DNA of 64,000 bases from Patescibacterium sp964540895 (GCA_964540895.1 CAZIOP010000001.1:372001-436000), one strand, 5' to 3'. Shown: positions 31,206 through 39,553, counted from the stretch's first letter. Translations and numbers: made by a program. Notes: generated from the letters alone by a model not told the origin.

Positions 31206-31532
31206 TTAGTCTACAGACACTTTACATTTAACACAGACTCTAACTTTTGATCCCTTACGACCATCTTCTCCCTTAATCAGTAAGTGCCCCACGCGAGTTG
31301 GTTTATTACATTTTGGACAAATCAACATCAAGTTAGACATATTCAGTGGAGCAGCAAATTCAACACGTTGACCTTTTTCGCCGTTCTTTTGGGGACGTAA
31401 GTGTTTAATTAATAAATTACAGCCTTCAACGCTAGCGCGGCCTGATTCAGAAAAGACTTGGATAACTTTTCCAGATTTGCCTTTATCCTTGCCGGCAATA
31501 ATTTTTACGTTGTCGTTTTTCTTAATATTCAT
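31206..31532 (-). CDS. rplX: 50S ribosomal protein L24
   Basis: A 108-residue L24 with the KOW motif NDNVKIIAGKDKGKSGKVIQVF at its start. The C-terminal part has two Cys pairs (CPKCNKP and CVKCK) that could bind a metal, a form seen in some bacteria. L24 starts large-subunit assembly on 23S domain I. Confidence 0.96.
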   Translation of the reverse strand: MNIKKNDNVKIIAGKDKGKSGKVIQVFSESGRASVEGCNLLIKHLRPQKNGEKGQRVEFAAPLNMSNLMLICPKCNKPTRVGHLLIKGEDGRKGSKVRVCVKCKVSVD

Positions 31533-31541
31533 ACAAGTATC

Positions 31542-31913
31542 TTACAAAACTTCAGGGGCTAAAGAAGCGATCTTAATGTAACCAGCTTTTCGGACTTCTC
31601 GAGGAATTGGTCCGAAAATACGACTACCTCGTGGTTCGCCATTTTTTTTATCAATAATTACACAAGCGTTATCATCAAAACGAATATAACTACCATCAGC
31701 TCGGCGCATTTCTTTTTTTACTCGTACCACGACAGCTAACAAAACATCACTCTTTTTAACCATAGCGTGTGGGACAGCTTGTTTTACAGCTACAATGATT
31801 CGTTCACCAACGTGAGCATAGCGCTTACGATAACCGCCAAGCACTCGAATACATTGTACGCTTTTAGCGCCTGTGTTATCTGCTACTTTTAATAGGGTTT
31901 GAACCTGAATCAT
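31542..31913 (-). CDS. rplN: 50S ribosomal protein L14
   Basis: A 123-residue L14 opening with MIQVQTLLKVADNTGAKSVQCIRVLGG, with the conserved DDNACVIIDKKNGEPRGSRIFGPIPREVR and a C-terminal KIASLAPEVL. It lies at the 30S interface near the L19 contact. Standard length and order. Confidence 0.98.
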   Translation of the reverse strand: MIQVQTLLKVADNTGAKSVQCIRVLGGYRKRYAHVGERIIVAVKQAVPHAMVKKSDVLLAVVVRVKKEMRRADGSYIRFDDNACVIIDKKNGEPRGSRIFGPIPREVRKAGYIKIASLAPEVL

Positions 31914-31918
31914 ACAAT

Positions 31919-32182
31919 TTAATTATATAAAACTCTCCAACGCTTATCCTTACTTAACGGACGGCATTCTACAAAGCTAACCTTATCACCTTCATGAAAC
32001 TGATTTTTTTCATCATGAACCTTATAGCTACTAGTTGAAACATAGCGCTTCTGGTACTTTGGGTGAATTTTTACCAACTCAACTTTAACAACAACGGTTT
32101 TATCCATTTTGTCACTTGATACCACACCTTTAAAGGTTCGGTGAGTGTTCTGTTTAGTTGTAGTTGATTGATTAGTTTTCAT
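31919..32182 (-). CDS. rpsQ: 30S ribosomal protein S17
   Basis: An 87-residue OB-fold protein with FKGVVSSDKMDKTVVVKVE, HPKYQKRY and the ending VSFVECRPLSKDKRWRV. A Thr/Asn/Gln-rich N-terminal stretch of about 15 residues precedes the fold. S17 binds the 5' domain of 16S rRNA. Confidence 0.97.
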   Translation of the reverse strand: MKTNQSTTTKQNTHRTFKGVVSSDKMDKTVVVKVELVKIHPKYQKRYVSTSSYKVHDEKNQFHEGDKVSFVECRPLSKDKRWRVLYN

Positions 32183-32192
32183 AGATTTAATA

Positions 32193-32378
32193 TTACTTCT
32201 GCTTATTGATCAAGGTTAACAAATGAGCCGCCAATAAACGTTCACGACGAATCGATCGGACATCTTTCAACTGTTTATTAGCATCTTTAAAACGTAGCTC
32301 TCGTAATTTCTCACGACTTTCAGCTAGCATTTTGTGAAGCTCAGTAATTGACTTTGATTGTAATTCCTTGAATTCCAT
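32193..32378 (-). CDS. rpmC: 50S ribosomal protein L29
   Basis: A 61-residue two-helix protein: ELHKMLAESREKLRELRFKDANKQLKDVRSIRRERLLAAHLLTLINK. It binds near the peptide exit tunnel next to L23. It sits in the expected place between rplP and rpsQ. Confidence 0.96.
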   Translation of the reverse strand: MEFKELQSKSITELHKMLAESREKLRELRFKDANKQLKDVRSIRRERLLAAHLLTLINKQK

Positions 32379-32382
32379 ATAA

Positions 32383-32790
32383 TTAATGCTTTTTTACAAA
32401 ACTGCACTTAACTGGTAATTTATGAGCTGCTAAAATCATAGCTTCTCTAGCCTGAGCTTCAGTAACTCCTTCAATTTCAAATAAGATCATACCAGGCTTA
32501 ACAATAGCAACGTAGTGATCAACTGGACCCTTACCTTTACCCATTGGCATTTCTCCACCTTTGGCAGTCACTGATTTATCAGGGAAGATTCTAATCCAAA
32601 CTTTTCCAGTTCGTTGTACAAAACGAGTAATAACACGACGAGAAGCTTCAATCTGACGACTAGTTACCCAGCAGCCTTCCAAACTCTTTAAGCCATAGCT
32701 ACCAAACCCAAGTTGAATTCGACGTGTGGCTTTGCCGCCGCGCGTCATCTTATGAGTTTTTCTAAATTTGGTCTTTTTCGGAGCTAACAT
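32383..32790 (-). CDS. rplP: 50S ribosomal protein L16
   Basis: A 135-residue L16 with FRKTHKMTRGGKATRR, FGSYGLKSLEGCWVTSRQIEASRRVITR, the WIRIFPDKSVTAKGGEMPMGKGKGPVDHYVAIVKPG block and the C-terminal AAHKLPVKCSFV. It helps position the A-site tRNA. Complete. Confidence 0.98.
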   Translation of the reverse strand: MLAPKKTKFRKTHKMTRGGKATRRIQLGFGSYGLKSLEGCWVTSRQIEASRRVITRFVQRTGKVWIRIFPDKSVTAKGGEMPMGKGKGPVDHYVAIVKPGMILFEIEGVTEAQAREAMILAAHKLPVKCSFVKKH

Positions 32791-32796
32791 ACAGTA

Positions 32797-33489
32797 TTAT
32801 TTTTTAACAGTTTCATTAATCACTTCCCCGGCTTCTTCGTGACGATCAAAAATCTCACCGCGATATACCCAGACCTTGATACCAATCAAACCAAAGGTAG
32901 TTTGCGCAGCAGTTCGAGCATAATCAATATCAGCTCGTAAGGTTTGTAATGGTAATTTTCCAGAAATCAACATTTCACGACGGGCAATTTCTGCACCATT
33001 TAAACGACCAGCTACCATAACTTTAACACCCAGGGCTCCAGAGCGTTCAACTCGTCCAATAGCTTGCTTCATAACTCGTTTGAAAGGCAAACGCTTTTCG
33101 ATTTCTAAAGCCATGGACTGAGCCACAATTTGGGCACTTAAGTTAGGTCGATCAATTTCGTTGATGTTAACATTAATTTCTCCAGTACGGAAATTCTTCA
33201 AATATTTGGTGTGCAATTTCTTTTTCAAGTCTTCAATACCAGCGCCACCTCGGCCGATAATCAAACCTGGCTTTGCAGTATATACAGAAATAACAATTTT
33301 CTTGCCAGATGGACGTTCAATTTCAACTCGATCAATACCGGCTTCACGTAAATGCTTAGTCAAGAATTTACGAACCAAAACATCCTGACGAATCTGGTTA
33401 ATATAATCACGAGGATTAGCAAACCACTTCGAAGGCCAAGTTCGAGTTATTCCGACGCGCATTACTTTTGGATTGACTTTCTGTCCCAT
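32797..33489 (-). CDS. rpsC: 30S ribosomal protein S3
   Basis: A 230-residue S3 with the N-terminal MGQKVNPKVMRVGITRTWPSKWFA, a KH type II domain with GLIIGRGGAGIEDLKKKL and the C-terminal domain (GRLNGAEIARREMLISGKLPLQTLRADIDYA). It lines the mRNA entry channel. Confidence 0.98.
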   Translation of the reverse strand: MGQKVNPKVMRVGITRTWPSKWFANPRDYINQIRQDVLVRKFLTKHLREAGIDRVEIERPSGKKIVISVYTAKPGLIIGRGGAGIEDLKKKLHTKYLKNFRTGEINVNINEIDRPNLSAQIVAQSMALEIEKRLPFKRVMKQAIGRVERSGALGVKVMVAGRLNGAEIARREMLISGKLPLQTLRADIDYARTAAQTTFGLIGIKVWVYRGEIFDRHEEAGEVINETVKK

Positions 33490-33511
33490 ATGTATGGATT
33501 ATTGTTACAGG

Positions 33512-34084
33512 TTACCCTGCTTTACGGTTAAATAATTTAGAAGTGAAACCTTGCTTACCACTAGAGCGACCTTGTCCACCGCGACCTTCACGGCGAGGAT
33601 CAATAATCTTCTTGTCCTTTTCCTCACTGGTTTCAGTTGGTTTAGCAGAAGTTTTCTCTTTTACCTTGACGCCTTCTGTTTCTTTTGGAGCGCTACCTAA
33701 TTTTACTGGTTCATCAGCTTTTATCTTTCGGCCTTTCTTAACGCCACTGTCAGTAACTTCAGCTAGGGTAATATTGATATGGCTCATTCTCTTTAGTAAT
33801 GGGGTAGCGCGACCATGAGCACGTGGTAACCAACGCTTTAAGACTGGACCACCATCAACACGAATTTCTTTAATATATAAATTATCAGCTGATAAATCAA
33901 AATTGTGAACAGCATTAGCAACAGCAGATTCCAAAACCTTTTGAACTGGAGTAGCAGCCAATTTACCAACAAACTTTAATTGCCCCAAAGCCGCCGCAAT
34001 CTTCTGGCCTCGTAAGAGTCCAATTACCAAGCGTACTTTGCGAGGAGATATTCTGATGTAGCGGGCTGATGCCTTAACTTCCAT
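33512..34084 (-). CDS. rplV: 50S ribosomal protein L22 with a long C-terminal extension
   Basis: 190 residues, against about 110 for E. coli. The core (KASARYIRISPRKVRLVIGLLRG; the tunnel beta-hairpin GGPVLKRWLPRAHGRATPLLKR) is standard and reaches into the exit tunnel. After residue 115 comes a Lys/Glu/Gly-rich tail of about 75 residues (KGRKIKADEPVKLGS, then REGRGGQGRSSGKQGF). Low-complexity tails recur in several ribosomal proteins in this cluster. Confidence 0.96.
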   Translation of the reverse strand: MEVKASARYIRISPRKVRLVIGLLRGQKIAAALGQLKFVGKLAATPVQKVLESAVANAVHNFDLSADNLYIKEIRVDGGPVLKRWLPRAHGRATPLLKRMSHINITLAEVTDSGVKKGRKIKADEPVKLGSAPKETEGVKVKEKTSAKPTETSEEKDKKIIDPRREGRGGQGRSSGKQGFTSKLFNRKAG

Positions 34085-34092
34085 ATAATTAT

Positions 34093-34377
34093 TTATTTAC
34101 CTTTAGCTTGTTCCTTAGCCATCTTACCACCGTGGTTAACAAACTTTCTGGTTGGTGAAAATTCTCCAAACTTGTGACCTACCATATTTTCTGTAACTAA
34201 GACTGGAATATGGACCTTACCGTTATGAACTCCAATGGTAAAACCTACCATCTCTGGAGTAATTGAACAAGCACGATCCCAAATCTTAATAACAGTCTTA
34301 TCACCGGCATTTAGATTCATGATTTTCTTTTGGAGACGTTCGTTAACGTATGGTCCTTTTTTTAGACTTCTAGACAT
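34093..34377 (-). CDS. rpsS: 30S ribosomal protein S19
   Basis: A 94-residue S19 opening MSRSLKKGPYVNERLQKKI, with IKIWDRACSITPEMVGFTIGVHNGKVHIPV and MVGHKFGEFSPTRKF. It binds the head of the 30S near the A-site finger. Complete. Confidence 0.98.
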   Translation of the reverse strand: MSRSLKKGPYVNERLQKKIMNLNAGDKTVIKIWDRACSITPEMVGFTIGVHNGKVHIPVLVTENMVGHKFGEFSPTRKFVNHGGKMAKEQAKGK

Positions 34378-34386
34378 ACAGTAAAA

Positions 34387-35229
34387 TTAAAGTTTCTTGC
34401 CATTACGGCGGGTGATAATTAATTTATTGGAGTGCTTTTTACCTAAGCGGGTCTTAACACCATAGGCTTTCTTACCCCACTTAGTTTTTGGACTCTTCAA
34501 ACCAATGGATTGATTACCTTCACCACCACCGTGTGGGTGATCGTTAGGGTTCATAGCAGTACCACGAACAGTTGGTCTAACACCTAAATAGCGGCTTCGT
34601 CCAGCTTTACCTAAGGTAACGTGGCGACGATCAACGTTCCCAACTTGTCCAACAGTACCAATACATTCTTTTTTAACTAAACGAATTTCTCCAGATGGTA
34701 ATTTTAACTGAGCATACTTTTTTTCAACTGACATAATGTACAGTGAGTTACCAGCACCTCGAGCTAAACGACCACCTTGACCAGGTTCTAATTCAACGTT
34801 GTGAACTGCTAAACCAACAGGAATAAATTCTAGCGGCATAGCATTACCAACTTTTGGTTCAATAGTAGTTTTTGAACTCATAATTTCCATACCAACTGTC
34901 ATACCAACCGGAGCAATCACATAGCGCTTTTCACCATCTTTGTAATTAACAAGAGCTAAACGTGGTCCACGATTTGGATCATATTCAATAGTTTTAACTA
35001 CACCAGGAATATCAAACTTATCACGCTTGAAGTCGACAATACGGATAAAACGTTTAACACCGCCACCTTGGTGGCGAACAGTAATCTTTCCTTGAGAGTT
35101 ACGACCAGCGTGTTGTTTTCTGAACATAATCAACGAGCGTTCAGGCTTAGTTGATGTAATATCAGAAAAATCTTCAAAAGTAGCCGCACGTCGGCCAGGA
35201 GTAGTTGGATGTGCTTTCTTAATTGCCAT
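34387..35229 (-). CDS. rplB: 50S ribosomal protein L2
   Basis: A 280-residue L2 with PGRRAATFEDFSDIT, the RNA-binding QHAGRNSQGKITVRHQGGG, KYAQLKLPSGEIRLV, and the C-terminal GTAMNPNDHPHGGGEG with the conserved His close to the peptidyl transferase centre. Complete. Confidence 0.98.
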   Translation of the reverse strand: MAIKKAHPTTPGRRAATFEDFSDITSTKPERSLIMFRKQHAGRNSQGKITVRHQGGGVKRFIRIVDFKRDKFDIPGVVKTIEYDPNRGPRLALVNYKDGEKRYVIAPVGMTVGMEIMSSKTTIEPKVGNAMPLEFIPVGLAVHNVELEPGQGGRLARGAGNSLYIMSVEKKYAQLKLPSGEIRLVKKECIGTVGQVGNVDRRHVTLGKAGRSRYLGVRPTVRGTAMNPNDHPHGGGEGNQSIGLKSPKTKWGKKAYGVKTRLGKKHSNKLIITRRNGKKL

Positions 35230-35234
35230 ATAGT

Positions 35235-35666
35235 TTAAACACCTTCATACAGACTAATGGTTTTACCCTTTGGTAAAACTACCATTGCCTTTTTCCAATC
35301 TTTGCGACGACCCGTCGTACGACCAAAACGACGAACTTTACCTTCGCTACGAATTATATTAACTTTGACCGGAGCAATACCATAGACTGCTTTAATAGCT
35401 CGGGCAACTTCAATTCGATTCGCATCTAAGGCCACTGCAAAGAAATATTGATTTAAAGCTTGCATGTGTGAAGCTTTTTCAGAAATTAATGGTTTAACTA
35501 ACACACGGTAAGCTTGAGAAATAGCAGTACTTCCCTCTTTCTTGTTCTTATCATCAACTTTTTTGTTGTCATCAGCATACAAAGCCTTCATACCACCATC
35601 AGGTGCCACCTTAGTTGCTTTTACTTTTTCTTCTTTTGTAACTGAATCCTTTTTAAATAATGACAT
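35235..35666 (-). CDS. rplW: 50S ribosomal protein L23 with an N-terminal extension
   Basis: About 143 residues from the ATG at 35666 (MSLFKKD), which lies 4 bases after the rplD stop; an ATG at 35702 would overlap rplD. The core (YRVLVKPLISEKASHMQALNQYFFAVALDANRIEVARAIKAVYG) is standard. About 45 charged residues precede it (KVKATKVAPDGGMKALY), not found in E. coli L23. L23 docks trigger factor and SRP at the tunnel exit. Confidence 0.95.
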   Translation of the reverse strand: MSLFKKDSVTKEEKVKATKVAPDGGMKALYADDNKKVDDKNKKEGSTAISQAYRVLVKPLISEKASHMQALNQYFFAVALDANRIEVARAIKAVYGIAPVKVNIIRSEGKVRRFGRTTGRRKDWKKAMVVLPKGKTISLYEGV

Positions 35667-35670
35667 ATAA

Positions 35671-36318
35671 TTAACTCTTGTAGCGTTCTTCAAGAACTTC
35701 AATCGCTTTCTTAGTTACTACCAAGTGACGATACTTTAAAATATCAACAATATTAATATTATCAACACCTAGTAATTTAATACCTGGTAAATTACGAGCT
35801 GAATTTTTTACCATAGCTTCAGGCATACTTTCAATAATCAGAATTGAACTTACTTTTCCTTCTAAAGCTTTGGTCTTTAAATTAGTAAGTACAGCATTAA
35901 AAGCTTTAGTCTTGTATTCCGCCATTTTCAAGTCTTCTAGAATAGCAATTTGCTTACTGGCAACTTTGTCAGATAATACTACACGAACAGCTTGGCGCTT
36001 CATCTTAGCATTTAAGCCTTTAGAAAAATTACGACCACTGGTTGGACCAAAGGTAACACCACCGCCAATCCAAATTGGACTTCGGCTTGAACCAACACGT
36101 GCTCGTCCAGTCCCTTTCTGTCGCCATGGTTTTTTACCACCACCACGAACTTCACTGCGATCTTTAGTATGAGCTAGTACATGTCGTTCATTGGCACGTT
36201 GAGCAACAACCGCTTGTTGTACTAAACTTTCGTTCTTAGCCTGACCAAAAACACGAGCTGACAATTTTGCTTCGCCAACGCTTTCACCTTTTTCGTTGTA
36301 GATTTTTTCCGTAATCAT
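35671..36318 (-). CDS. rplD: 50S ribosomal protein L4
   Basis: A 215-residue L4 with VFGQAKNESLVQQAVVAQRANERHVLAHTKDRSEVRGGGKKPWRQKGTGRAR, the extended loop lining the exit tunnel, and the globular domain (IEVLEE at the end). In E. coli L4 also represses the S10 operon by attenuation, which is of interest because the S10 region here has a closed leader at 37190-37396. Confidence 0.97.
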   Translation of the reverse strand: MITEKIYNEKGESVGEAKLSARVFGQAKNESLVQQAVVAQRANERHVLAHTKDRSEVRGGGKKPWRQKGTGRARVGSSRSPIWIGGGVTFGPTSGRNFSKGLNAKMKRQAVRVVLSDKVASKQIAILEDLKMAEYKTKAFNAVLTNLKTKALEGKVSSILIIESMPEAMVKNSARNLPGIKLLGVDNINIVDILKYRHLVVTKKAIEVLEERYKS

Positions 36319-36319
36319 A

Positions 36320-37189
36320 TTAGTTGCTTGGTTTTTCTTCAGAAGGCTCTACTGGTGCTTCAGGAGTTTCTTCTTTTACTTGTTCTACTGGTTCAACAGG
36401 AGCTTCAACAACTTCTGGTGTTTCAACAACAGGAGTTTCTTCAACTGCGGCTGGTTCTTCAGCAGGAGTTGTTTCTTCTGTTGTAGGCTCTTCAACTGCT
36501 ACTGACTCTTCTACAACTTCTTCAACCGGAGCCACTGGGGCTTTGGCAATTGGATCGCCTAGGACTAATTCTCCATCAGCAGATAACAGCACTAGACCAT
36601 TTCGGGCACCAGGTACTTGCCCCTTTACCAAAATACTATTTGTTGTTTCATCAACTGAAATAATTTCAACATTATGAACTGTTACTCGTTCACCACCCAT
36701 TCGGCCACCCATGCGCATACCTTTCAAAACGTGTTGGATACCACCAGCACCAATTGAACCTGACATGCGTAATTGATCTTTGTTACCGTGAGTAGCATCT
36801 TGTCCATGAAAACCATGACGTTTAACAACACCTTGAAAACCTTTACCTTTGGAAGTACCAACGATTGTTAGTCTGTCACCAACGGCCAATGTACGAACAG
36901 TGATTTTGTCACCTGCTTGTAATTCAGACACTTTCTCTCCGGCCGGAACTCTAAATTCCCGGACAAAACGAAAATTTCCGAAATCTTTGAAATGACCACG
37001 TAATACTTTAGTAATCAAACTTTCACGACGATTACCATAGCCAACTTGCACAGCATTGTAACCATCACGTTCAGTATTTTTCAATTGCAAAACAGTACAA
37101 GGGCCAACTTGAATCTTTGTTACTGGCACAACGGTTTCACCCTGCCAGAGTTGAGTCATATTAACTTTTGTACCAAGGATAAATTTCAT
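36320..37189 (-). CDS. rplC: 50S ribosomal protein L3 with an acidic C-terminal tail
   Basis: About 289 residues from the ATG at 37189 (MKFILGTKVNMTQLW), the normal L3 start; an in-frame ATG at 37228 gives a non-conserved addition inside the leader. The core is standard (GTSKGKGFQGVVKRHGFHGQDATHGNKDQLR, with GMRMGGRMG). After about residue 210 there is a roughly 75-residue tail of Glu, Pro, Val, Thr and Ala in loose EEPxxEE and VEAP units, absent from ordinary L3 proteins. It follows rpsJ after an unusually long gap. Confidence 0.96.
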   Translation of the reverse strand: MKFILGTKVNMTQLWQGETVVPVTKIQVGPCTVLQLKNTERDGYNAVQVGYGNRRESLITKVLRGHFKDFGNFRFVREFRVPAGEKVSELQAGDKITVRTLAVGDRLTIVGTSKGKGFQGVVKRHGFHGQDATHGNKDQLRMSGSIGAGGIQHVLKGMRMGGRMGGERVTVHNVEIISVDETTNSILVKGQVPGARNGLVLLSADGELVLGDPIAKAPVAPVEEVVEESVAVEEPTTEETTPAEEPAAVEETPVVETPEVVEAPVEPVEQVKEETPEAPVEPSEEKPSN

Positions 37190-37396
37190 ATGAATAAACA
37201 AAAACCGGCTTAAGGATAAACCAGTCATTATCAGGCGTCGGTCTGACAGGCAACAACGTGTTGACTATGTGTGCTTAAAAAGCAAATGGTGACGAGAGTA
37301 ATGAAACAATGGTTTATAATTCCTTGTCGGTAAAGCTCTTTCCTCATCCACTGCTTTCTCAAAAAGAAAGATTAAATAAGAAACGCTTAACCGGTT
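37190..37396 (-). ncRNA. Candidate structured leader between rpsJ and rplC
   Basis: This 207-base gap is the longest within the ribosomal cluster. AAACCGGTTAAG, starting right after the rpsJ stop, is complementary (with one extra base) to CTTAAGCCGGTTT, which ends about 20 bases before the rplC ATG and is followed by TTG and T-rich sequence. Inside are small hairpins: CTTTCT/AGAAAG, TGCTT/AAGCA and CAAC/GTTG. The layout suggests a ribosomal-protein-bound leader or attenuator, but I match no known Rfam-type family by eye. Confidence 0.5.
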
Positions 37397-37747
37397 TTAC
37401 ATTTTAATTTCGATATCAACGCCCGTAGGCAAATTTAAATTACTTAAAGCTTCAATCGTAGCTGCTGAAGGTTCAATAATATCTAGCAAACGCTTATGTG
37501 TTCGCATTTCAAATTGATCTCGAGCATCCTTATGAACGAAGGTAGAAGCATTGACCGTATACTTTTTCTTTTCGGTCGGTAACGGAATTGGTCCGTACAA
37601 ATTAGCGCCCGTCCGCTTAACGGTTTGGACAATAATTTTTGTCGACTGGTCAATGATTTTATGATCAAACGAACGAATCTTAATACGAACTCGTTGTTTG
37701 TCTTGAGCTGGGGCCTTAGCCACTGCTTTACTAACTTCTTCGGTCAT
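37397..37747 (-). CDS. rpsJ: 30S ribosomal protein S10
   Basis: A 116-residue S10 with RVRIKIRSFDHKIIDQSTKIIVQTVKRTGANLYGPIPLPTEKKKYTVN and MRTHKRLLDIIEPSA. The first 18 residues are an added Glu/Ala/Lys-rich N-terminus. S10 (NusE) also joins the antitermination complex. It is separated from tuf by an 81-base spacer with a strong hairpin. Confidence 0.97.
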   Translation of the reverse strand: MTEEVSKAVAKAPAQDKQRVRIKIRSFDHKIIDQSTKIIVQTVKRTGANLYGPIPLPTEKKKYTVNASTFVHKDARDQFEMRTHKRLLDIIEPSAATIEALSNLNLPTGVDIEIKM

Positions 37748-37793
37748 ACGGTGATTTTTGAATTTTCTGACTTTTAATGTAAGTACAGATTAG

Positions 37794-37820
37794 CCCCGCC
37801 CTTAAATCTTAAGAGCGGGG
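37794..37820 (-). other. Strong hairpin between tuf and rpsJ
   Basis: CCCCGCTCTTAA pairs with TTAAGGGCGGGG (12 bp, one G-U) around GAT on the minus strand. There is no T run after it, so it is not an ordinary intrinsic terminator; it may be an RNA-processing or stability element separating tuf and rpsJ messages. Confidence 0.6.
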
Positions 37821-37828
37821 ATATATCT

Positions 37829-39016
37829 TTACTTAATAATTTTTACTACGACACCGGCACCAACCGTGCGTCCACCTTCGCGAATCGCGAAGCGTTGTTT
37901 TTCTTCCAAAGCGACTGGAGAGATTAACTTGATGTTCAAGTTAACAGTGTCACCAGGCATAACCATTTCAGTACCAGCTGGTAATTCTACTTCTCCTGTA
38001 ACGTCAGTAGTTCGGATATAGAATTGAGGCTTGTAACCTTTGAAAAATGGCTTGTGGCGTCCACCTTCTTCTTTGCTTAAGATATATACTTCACTTTCAA
38101 ATTCAGTGTGTGGAGTAACAGAACCAGTCTTAGCCAAGACCTGACCGCGCTGTACGTCATCTTTCTTTGTACCACGAAGTAGTAAACCAGCATTGTCACC
38201 AGCTTGGCCTTGATCTAATTGCTTGTTAAACATTTCAATACCAGTAACAGTAGTCTTTGTAGTATCAGCTAAACCAACAATTTCAACTTCATCACCAACT
38301 TTGATGATACCTCGCTCTACACGACCTGTGACAACTGTTCCACGACCTTCAATTGAGAAAATATCTTCAATAGGTAATAGGAAAGGCTTATCAGTGTCAC
38401 GAACTGGGTCTGGAATATAGTCATCTAAAGCTTTCACTAATTGCATAACAGCATCACCATATTCACCAGTTGGGTTTTCCAAAGCTTTCAAAGCACTACC
38501 ACGAATAATTGGTGTAGTATCACCAGGGAATTCATATTTCTTCAAAAGATCCTTAACTTCTTCTTCAACTAAGTCGATTAATTCTTTGTCTTCAACCATA
38601 TCGCACTTGTTTAAGAAAACAACAATGTAAGGAACACCAACCTGACGAGCTAACAAAATGTGTTCACGAGTCTGAGGCATAGGTCCGTCTGTGGCAGAAA
38701 CAACTAAAATAGCACCGTCCATCTGAGCAGCACCTGTAATCATGTTCTTTACGTAGTCAGCGTGACCAGGACAGTCAACGTGAGCATAGTGACGGGCTTC
38801 TGATTCATATTCAACGTGAGCAGTCGCAATAGTAATACCACGAGCTTTTTCTTCTGGAGCAGCGTCGATTTGGTCAACACCTTTATCAGAAGCAGCCAAA
38901 CCCTTTGTTGCTAATACTTTAAGTAAAGCAGCGGTTAAGGTTGTCTTACCGTGGTCAACGTGGCCAATAGTACCAACGTTCACGTGAGTTTTTGATCGGT
39001 CAAATTTCTCTGCCAT
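37829..39016 (-). CDS. tuf: Elongation factor Tu
   Basis: A 395-residue EF-Tu with G1 GHVDHGKTT, the switch I GITIATAHVEYE, G3 DCPGHADYV, G4 NKCDMVE and G5 GSALKALE, followed by domains 2 and 3 (VTGRVERGIIKVGDEVEIVG; GGRHKPFFKGYKPQFYIRTTDVTG). It brings aminoacyl-tRNA to the ribosome. Here it lies between a small hypothetical gene and rpsJ. Confidence 0.99.
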   Translation of the reverse strand: MAEKFDRSKTHVNVGTIGHVDHGKTTLTAALLKVLATKGLAASDKGVDQIDAAPEEKARGITIATAHVEYESEARHYAHVDCPGHADYVKNMITGAAQMDGAILVVSATDGPMPQTREHILLARQVGVPYIVVFLNKCDMVEDKELIDLVEEEVKDLLKKYEFPGDTTPIIRGSALKALENPTGEYGDAVMQLVKALDDYIPDPVRDTDKPFLLPIEDIFSIEGRGTVVTGRVERGIIKVGDEVEIVGLADTTKTTVTGIEMFNKQLDQGQAGDNAGLLLRGTKKDDVQRGQVLAKTGSVTPHTEFESEVYILSKEEGGRHKPFFKGYKPQFYIRTTDVTGEVELPAGTEMVMPGDTVNLNIKLISPVALEEKQRFAIREGGRTVGAGVVVKIIK

Positions 39017-39051
39017 ATTAATTTAGTTAAAAAATTTATAAGGTTATAAAG

Positions 39052-39474
39052 TTAAGTAGTTGAGTCAGCTTTGCGAAGCCGTGATTCAGGAATAGTCCAG
39101 GGATTCTTTGATGGCTTTTGCTCAAAACTGGTTTTTGGCGGACTCCAAGAAGAAGTAGGATTACTGTTCTCGGGAGTCTGTTCAGGAACTGAACTTGGTG
39201 CATTTTCCTCAAAATCTTTCGAAAAATCACTAAATTCAGGCCCTGGAGCCTGATCGGTTTTCCAAACTGCAATATCGCGGTTTATTTTATCAATAAGCTC
39301 ATCTTCTGTCAAGCCTTTCACACTCTGACTGTTTTTTACCATACTCTCATAGCCAGAAAGACTAGAAAGTACATAACAATTGTCAGGCTGATGCTCATCA
39401 AAAACAATGAGCTTGTCTCCGGTCTTATTAATCAAATGTATGAGACGTTGGAGGCGATCTGACATACGAGTCAC
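39052..39474 (-). CDS. Hypothetical protein between fusA and tuf
   Basis: A 140-residue protein with a compact N-terminal part (RLQRLIHLINKTGDKLIVFDEHQPDNCYVLSSLSGYESMV and LTEDELIDKINRDIAVWK) and a disordered Pro/Ser/Glu-rich C-terminal half. The N-terminal part vaguely recalls small antitoxin-like or regulatory proteins often seen in Patescibacteria, but I cannot name a family. It has its own promoter (39503-39531) and probably shares its transcript with tuf. A second ATG lies at 39465. Confidence 0.6.
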   Translation of the reverse strand: MTRMSDRLQRLIHLINKTGDKLIVFDEHQPDNCYVLSSLSGYESMVKNSQSVKGLTEDELIDKINRDIAVWKTDQAPGPEFSDFSKDFEENAPSSVPEQTPENSNPTSSWSPPKTSFEQKPSKNPWTIPESRLRKADSTT

Positions 39475-39502
39475 TTAATTGTAGCTTGGAGGGGATTTGC
39501 TT

Positions 39503-39531
39503 ATTGTAGCGGAATATTTAGACGCCGTCAA
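39503..39531 (-). promoter_or_regulatory. Internal promoter for the hypothetical gene and tuf
   Basis: TTGACG (rc of 39526-39531), 17 bases, TACAAT (rc of 39503-39508), about 22 bases of leader before the ATG at 39474. Confidence 0.65.
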
Positions 39532-39553
39532 TAATAAACCTGTGTATATCCCC

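Noticed and set aside
36324..36677. A 117-codon plus-strand frame rich in Ser and Thr opposite the L3 tail
   Set aside because: It is the complement of the Glu/Pro/Val codons of rplC and has no promoter or start signal.
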